NCBI GenBank assembly: GCA_023053685.1
Contig: JALIGW010000002.1
Location: 172,351,430-172,415,429 of the forward strand
DNA length: 64,000 nt
Direction: 5' to 3'
DNA from: Diadophis punctatus similis
Taxonomy: Eukaryota > Chordata > Lepidosauria > Squamata > Dipsadidae
Part shown: in pieces, positions 60,874-64,000 of the stretch
How positions within the stretch are numbered: position 1 is the first letter of the stretch
Layout: each line of letters opens with the position of its first letter
The notes under the pieces: model-generated
The model's database searches: none
What the model was told of the DNA's origin: nothing
Seen by the model: the letters and a program-made list of their open reading frames with translations, nothing else
Translations under genes and position numbers: made by a program

Positions 60874-61891
60874 AAATTTATTTATTTATTTATTTATTTT
60901 GTTATTCTTATATGCCGCCCAACTCCCGAGGGACTCGGGGCGGCTTACAGCAGGGAAAAATACAAGAATAAACAAAAAATTACATAAGATTTAAAAACAG
61001 ATACGAAAATTTAAAACAATTATTTAAAACAGCAACATCCATTCGACACATACATACTTGGGGGGTGGGCTCAGGTGGAATTAAGCTGTCCCCCCCACCT
61101 GCAGGAAAAGCCATGTCTTAATGGCTTTACGGAAAGCCAGCAGAGTGGGGATAATCCGGGTCTCTGGGGGTAGTTGGTTCCAGAGCGCAGGGCCAGCCAC
61201 AGAGAAGGCTCTCCCCCTAGGGCCCGCCAGCCGACATTGCTTGGCCGACGGGACCTGGAGGAGGCCAACTCTGTGAGCCCTAACCGGTCGAAGGGAAGTA
61301 TGAGGCAGAATGCGGTCCCGAAGATATCCTGGTCCTAAGCCATGAAGGGCTTTAAAGATGGTGATCAACACCTTGAATTGGACCCGGAGACCGATGGGCA
61401 ACCAATGCAGCTGGCGGAATATCGGTGTCACGTGGGTGTACCTTGGCACACCCACCACAGCACGCGCAGCCGCATTTTGCACCAGCTGAAGTCTCCGGAT
61501 ACTCTTCAAGGGTAGCCCCATGTAGAGCGCGTTGCAGTAGTCCAAGCGCGAGGTGACAAGGGCATGAGCGACCGTGAGTAGCGCCTCCTTCTCCAAATAT
61601 GGCCGCAACTGGTGCACCAGGCGAACCTGTGCAAAGGCCCCCCTAGCCACAGCAGAAAGATGGTGGTCCAATTTTAGCTGTGGATCTAGGAGGACCCCCA
61701 AGTTGCGGACCTGGTCTGAGGGGGTCAGTTTCGCACCCTCAAAGACCAAGGAGGGATAGTTTTCATGAACCTTAGGAGGCAATATCCACAGCCACTCAGT
61801 CTTATCGGGGTTTAGTCTGAGCCTGTTCCTCCCCATCCAGACCTTAACGTCGTCCAGGCATCGGCACATTACATCCCTTATAGCCTTGTAC
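60874..61891 (-). mobile_element. L2-like LINE, long open RT C-terminus, TSD
   Basis: A minus-strand open frame of about 270 codons reads RLRLNPDKTEWLWILPPKV, NLGVLLDPQLKLDHHLSAVA, SRLDYCNALYMGLPLKSIRR, QLVQNAAARAVVGVPRYTHV and LHWLPIGLRVQFKVLITIFK, then ALWNQLPPETRI to the stop. This is the RT 3' (thumb and C-terminal) part of L2/CR1-superclade LINEs. The 3' UTR ends GAATAACAAAATAAATAAAT. ATTAAATG at 60866-60873 and 61892-61899 is the target duplication. The frame's first ATG lies in flanking DNA, so the element is 5' truncated and the start is accidental. Confidence 0.92.
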
Positions 61892-61899
61892 ATTAAATG

Positions 61900-62250
61900 C
61901 AAAAAAATCTAGATTTAGATGAGCCATGGGTTTCATGATACAGTTATATAAAGGATCTCTAGGGCTGTGTAAAAGGCAGTCTATTTATTCTGTCCCTGCT
62001 GCTGCTACAGCTTTCTACTATTTCTGCCTGTAATAATGAACACAGGTATTAAATGCTATGGCACCAGAATAAGACCACCAAGAAAGAAGAATAAGTAGAT
62101 ACACTTAGAAGAACACCAGAAAGGATAAAAGGATGAAAAGTCTCTAGAGGTAAGAAATAAAGAATCAGGAATATTCATAATACCCCAGTTAGAAATTAAT
62201 ATAGGGTCTGTGGTCAAAGGACACTGATTTTTCTCTTGTGGGCTGAGAGA
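61900..62250. other. Unassigned non-coding DNA
   Basis: No gene or repeat recognised. Confidence 0.4.
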
Positions 62251-62370
62251 TAAAGAAAGAAAGAAAGGAAGGAAGGAAGGAAGGAAGGAAGGAAGGAAGG
62301 AAGGAAGGAAGGAAGGAAGGAAGGAAAGGAAAGGAAAGGAAAGGAAAGGAAGGAAGGAAGGAAGGAAGGA

Positions 62371-62458
<88 letters not shown>

Positions 62459-62460
62459 AA
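62251..62460. repeat. (GAAA)n/(GGAA)n purine tract
   Basis: AAAG units, ~16 AAGG units, AAAGG units, AAGG and ~25 AAAG units in order. Pure purine on +. Confidence 0.97.
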
Positions 62461-63257
62461 AGTGAGGGAAATGAAAGGAAATGGAATATCCCGGAAGTGA
62501 ATTATTGGCTGGAAAATAAAGCAGGAACAGCATCTGCTGCAGTGTTTTGCTGCAGTGCTCCCAATTTTATTAAATACAATCAGCATTACCTTATTGTCAA
62601 CAATATTCCCTGAGAATTAGAATTCTTGCTGATGCTTTCTACCTAGCAAGCAGACTGAGGACAGACAATAATTTCTTATCACTTTTTAAGCTCTTTCCCT
62701 GCAGTGAGATGGTCATACAGGAAGCATTTCCCAACAGGAAATCCTAAGAGTAAATATATGTGAAACACATCCCTGAATGGAACTAGGCTGAGGTTTATGG
62801 AGAAATGCTCTTCCCACCATTTATGATAGTTGCCAGTTACAATTAAACTTTCAGCTTGATTTGACTGTTTGTTTTACTTTCTTTTAGTTTAAAATCCCAG
62901 GATGGATTGCTTTTCCTAATAACACAGATTTCTTAACTGGATTATCAATTACTCTAAGGAATGTTACTATATAAGAGTTAGTCAAGGGGACTAATCATTA
63001 TTGTTACTGTTATTCATAGTGCTATTAATTAAAGTAATATTTATTAAATTATTTTCATAAAATAAATGTTTGTGGTGTCAGTGAACAATCCGAAATATCA
63101 TGAAGGGGTTGATGAGCAGAAGCGTTTAGGGACCCTTGGTATATGTCTTCTTCCACATATGTCCTTTGAGGTAATACTCAAATTATAAGGGATGAAAATG
63201 GTTTTTCTTCACTTTTGTAATGAGCCCCTGAGCTATTGCTTAGGATCAGCCTAACTG
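62461..63257. other. Unassigned non-coding DNA
   Basis: No gene or repeat recognised. Confidence 0.4.
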
Positions 63258-63497
63258 GTATGGAAACTAATCAAGGAGAGAAGCAACCTAGAACTAAGGA
63301 GAAATATCCTGACAATTAGAACAATTAATCAGTGAAATGACTTGTCTCCAGAACTTGTGGCTGCTCCAACATTGAAGGTTTTTAAGAGGAGATTGGACAA
63401 CCATTTGTCTAAAATGGTATAGGATTTCCTGCCTGAGCAGGGTGTTGGACTAGAAGACCTCCAAGGTCCCTTCCAACTCTGTTATTCTGTTATTCTG
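63258..63497 (+). mobile_element. CR1 LINE 3' end
   Basis: GGTATGGAAACTAATCAAGG, CCAGAACTTGTGGCTGCTCC, GGTGTTGGACTAGAAGACCT and CCCTTCCAACTCTGTTATTC, finishing in two TGTTATTC units. Confidence 0.88.
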
Positions 63498-63712
63498 AAA
63501 AGGTGCTCCTATCAAAGCTTAAAATCTACCTCTGATCTTGGAACTGGCAAATAGCATTAAAATCTCCTTCTAAAGCCACCTTGAATGCTGTACCATATGG
63601 GAAAATTTTTTGCATGCTTTAGAATGGATCTTTTGTGTACAGCCAGAGCAACACCGTGGACCAATATTAGCTAAGAAATGAACTTCATTAAAATAGTATG
63701 ATATGGGAAGAA

Positions 63713-63871
63713 GAGATACAGATACAGATTAACAGAGTTGGAAGGGACCTTGCAGGTCATCTAGTCCAACCCCCTGCCCAAGCAGGAGACCCTAGATCTG
63801 CCTCTACCTAGGATCAAACACACAACCTCCTGATTGGGAGGCAAGAGCTCCACCTCTAGGCCACAGCAGCT
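63713..63871 (-). mobile_element. SINE with tRNA head and CR1 tail
   Basis: Minus strand: CCAGCTGCTGTGGCCTAGAG (A-box-like TGGCCTAGAGGTGG), CTCCCAATCAGGAGGTTGTG, TTTGATCCTAGG (weak B box), GTAGAGGCAGATCTAGGG, then TCTCCTGCTTGGGCAGGGGG, TTGGACTAGATGACCTGCAA and CTCTGTTAATCTGTATCTG. The second half equals the CR1 3' UTR, so CR1 machinery probably mobilised it. Complete copy, ~159 bp. Confidence 0.88.
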
Positions 63872-64000
63872 GGGACATTTGTTGCTTTTTAAAAGGAGAT
63901 AAAAAGTTTCTAGAATTGTTTACACTTCTGATAAAGACGGGATAAAACTTTTATATATTTATTTTCTTTTTCTTTATTATAATCTTATTTGTTATCTTTT

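Overview
The window looks like nuclear DNA of a squamate reptile, most likely a snake. The basis is the repeat content: CR1, L2-like, L1 and Bov-B LINEs, a Sauria-type tRNA SINE, other tRNA-derived SINEs, many hAT-type and TA-target MITEs, and long uninterrupted microsatellites (CTTT, GAAA, AG, AC, AT). No complete protein-coding gene, CpG-island promoter, rRNA or functional tRNA gene was found. Nothing prokaryotic, phage-like or CRISPR-like is present.

Layout. 0.5-10 kb: a SINE split by a hAT MITE, a 1 kb foldback MITE, further MITEs, a Rex1/L3-like LINE end, and a hAT MITE nested in a mariner-like MITE. 10-20 kb: an L2 end, an old L1 piece, an LTR-like fragment, and an old antisense CR1 broken by a younger CR1 and a SINE. 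20-24 kb: an L1 tail, a Sauria SINE carrying a microsatellite and a MITE, a hAT element built around a 276-bp nested palindrome, and a solo LTR with a target duplication and an internal LINE insertion. 24-33 kb: CR1, SINE, LINE and hAT copies and a 370-bp pyrimidine tract. 33-38 kb: LINE-dense (L2-like, Bov-B with a damaged RT motif, and L1 ORF2 split by a SINE). 38-45 kb: microsatellites, a 1.2 kb foldback MITE, an old CR1, a hAT element, and a SINE locus with a perfect 40-bp direct repeat beside a 120-bp (TA)n. 45-64 kb: an L1 3' half, microsatellites, more hAT MITEs, a probable unidentified pseudogene, a SINE split cleanly by CR1, an L2 copy with a ~270-codon ORF and 8-bp target duplication, and a SINE with a CR1-type tail.

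Host coding content is at most slight. Three short stretches in non-repeat DNA on the + strand (31206-31254, 49933-50003, 59613-59678) look like exons with mutually compatible phases, which could mean the window lies inside the 3' part of an unidentified gene with large introns. That is inference only.

The repeats tell a layered history: old LINEs, then SINEs, then bursts of non-autonomous hAT elements whose 8-bp target duplications can still be read at about a dozen sites, then microsatellite growth. The hAT family around the TGCGCATGCGCA motif is the most distinctive signal in the window.
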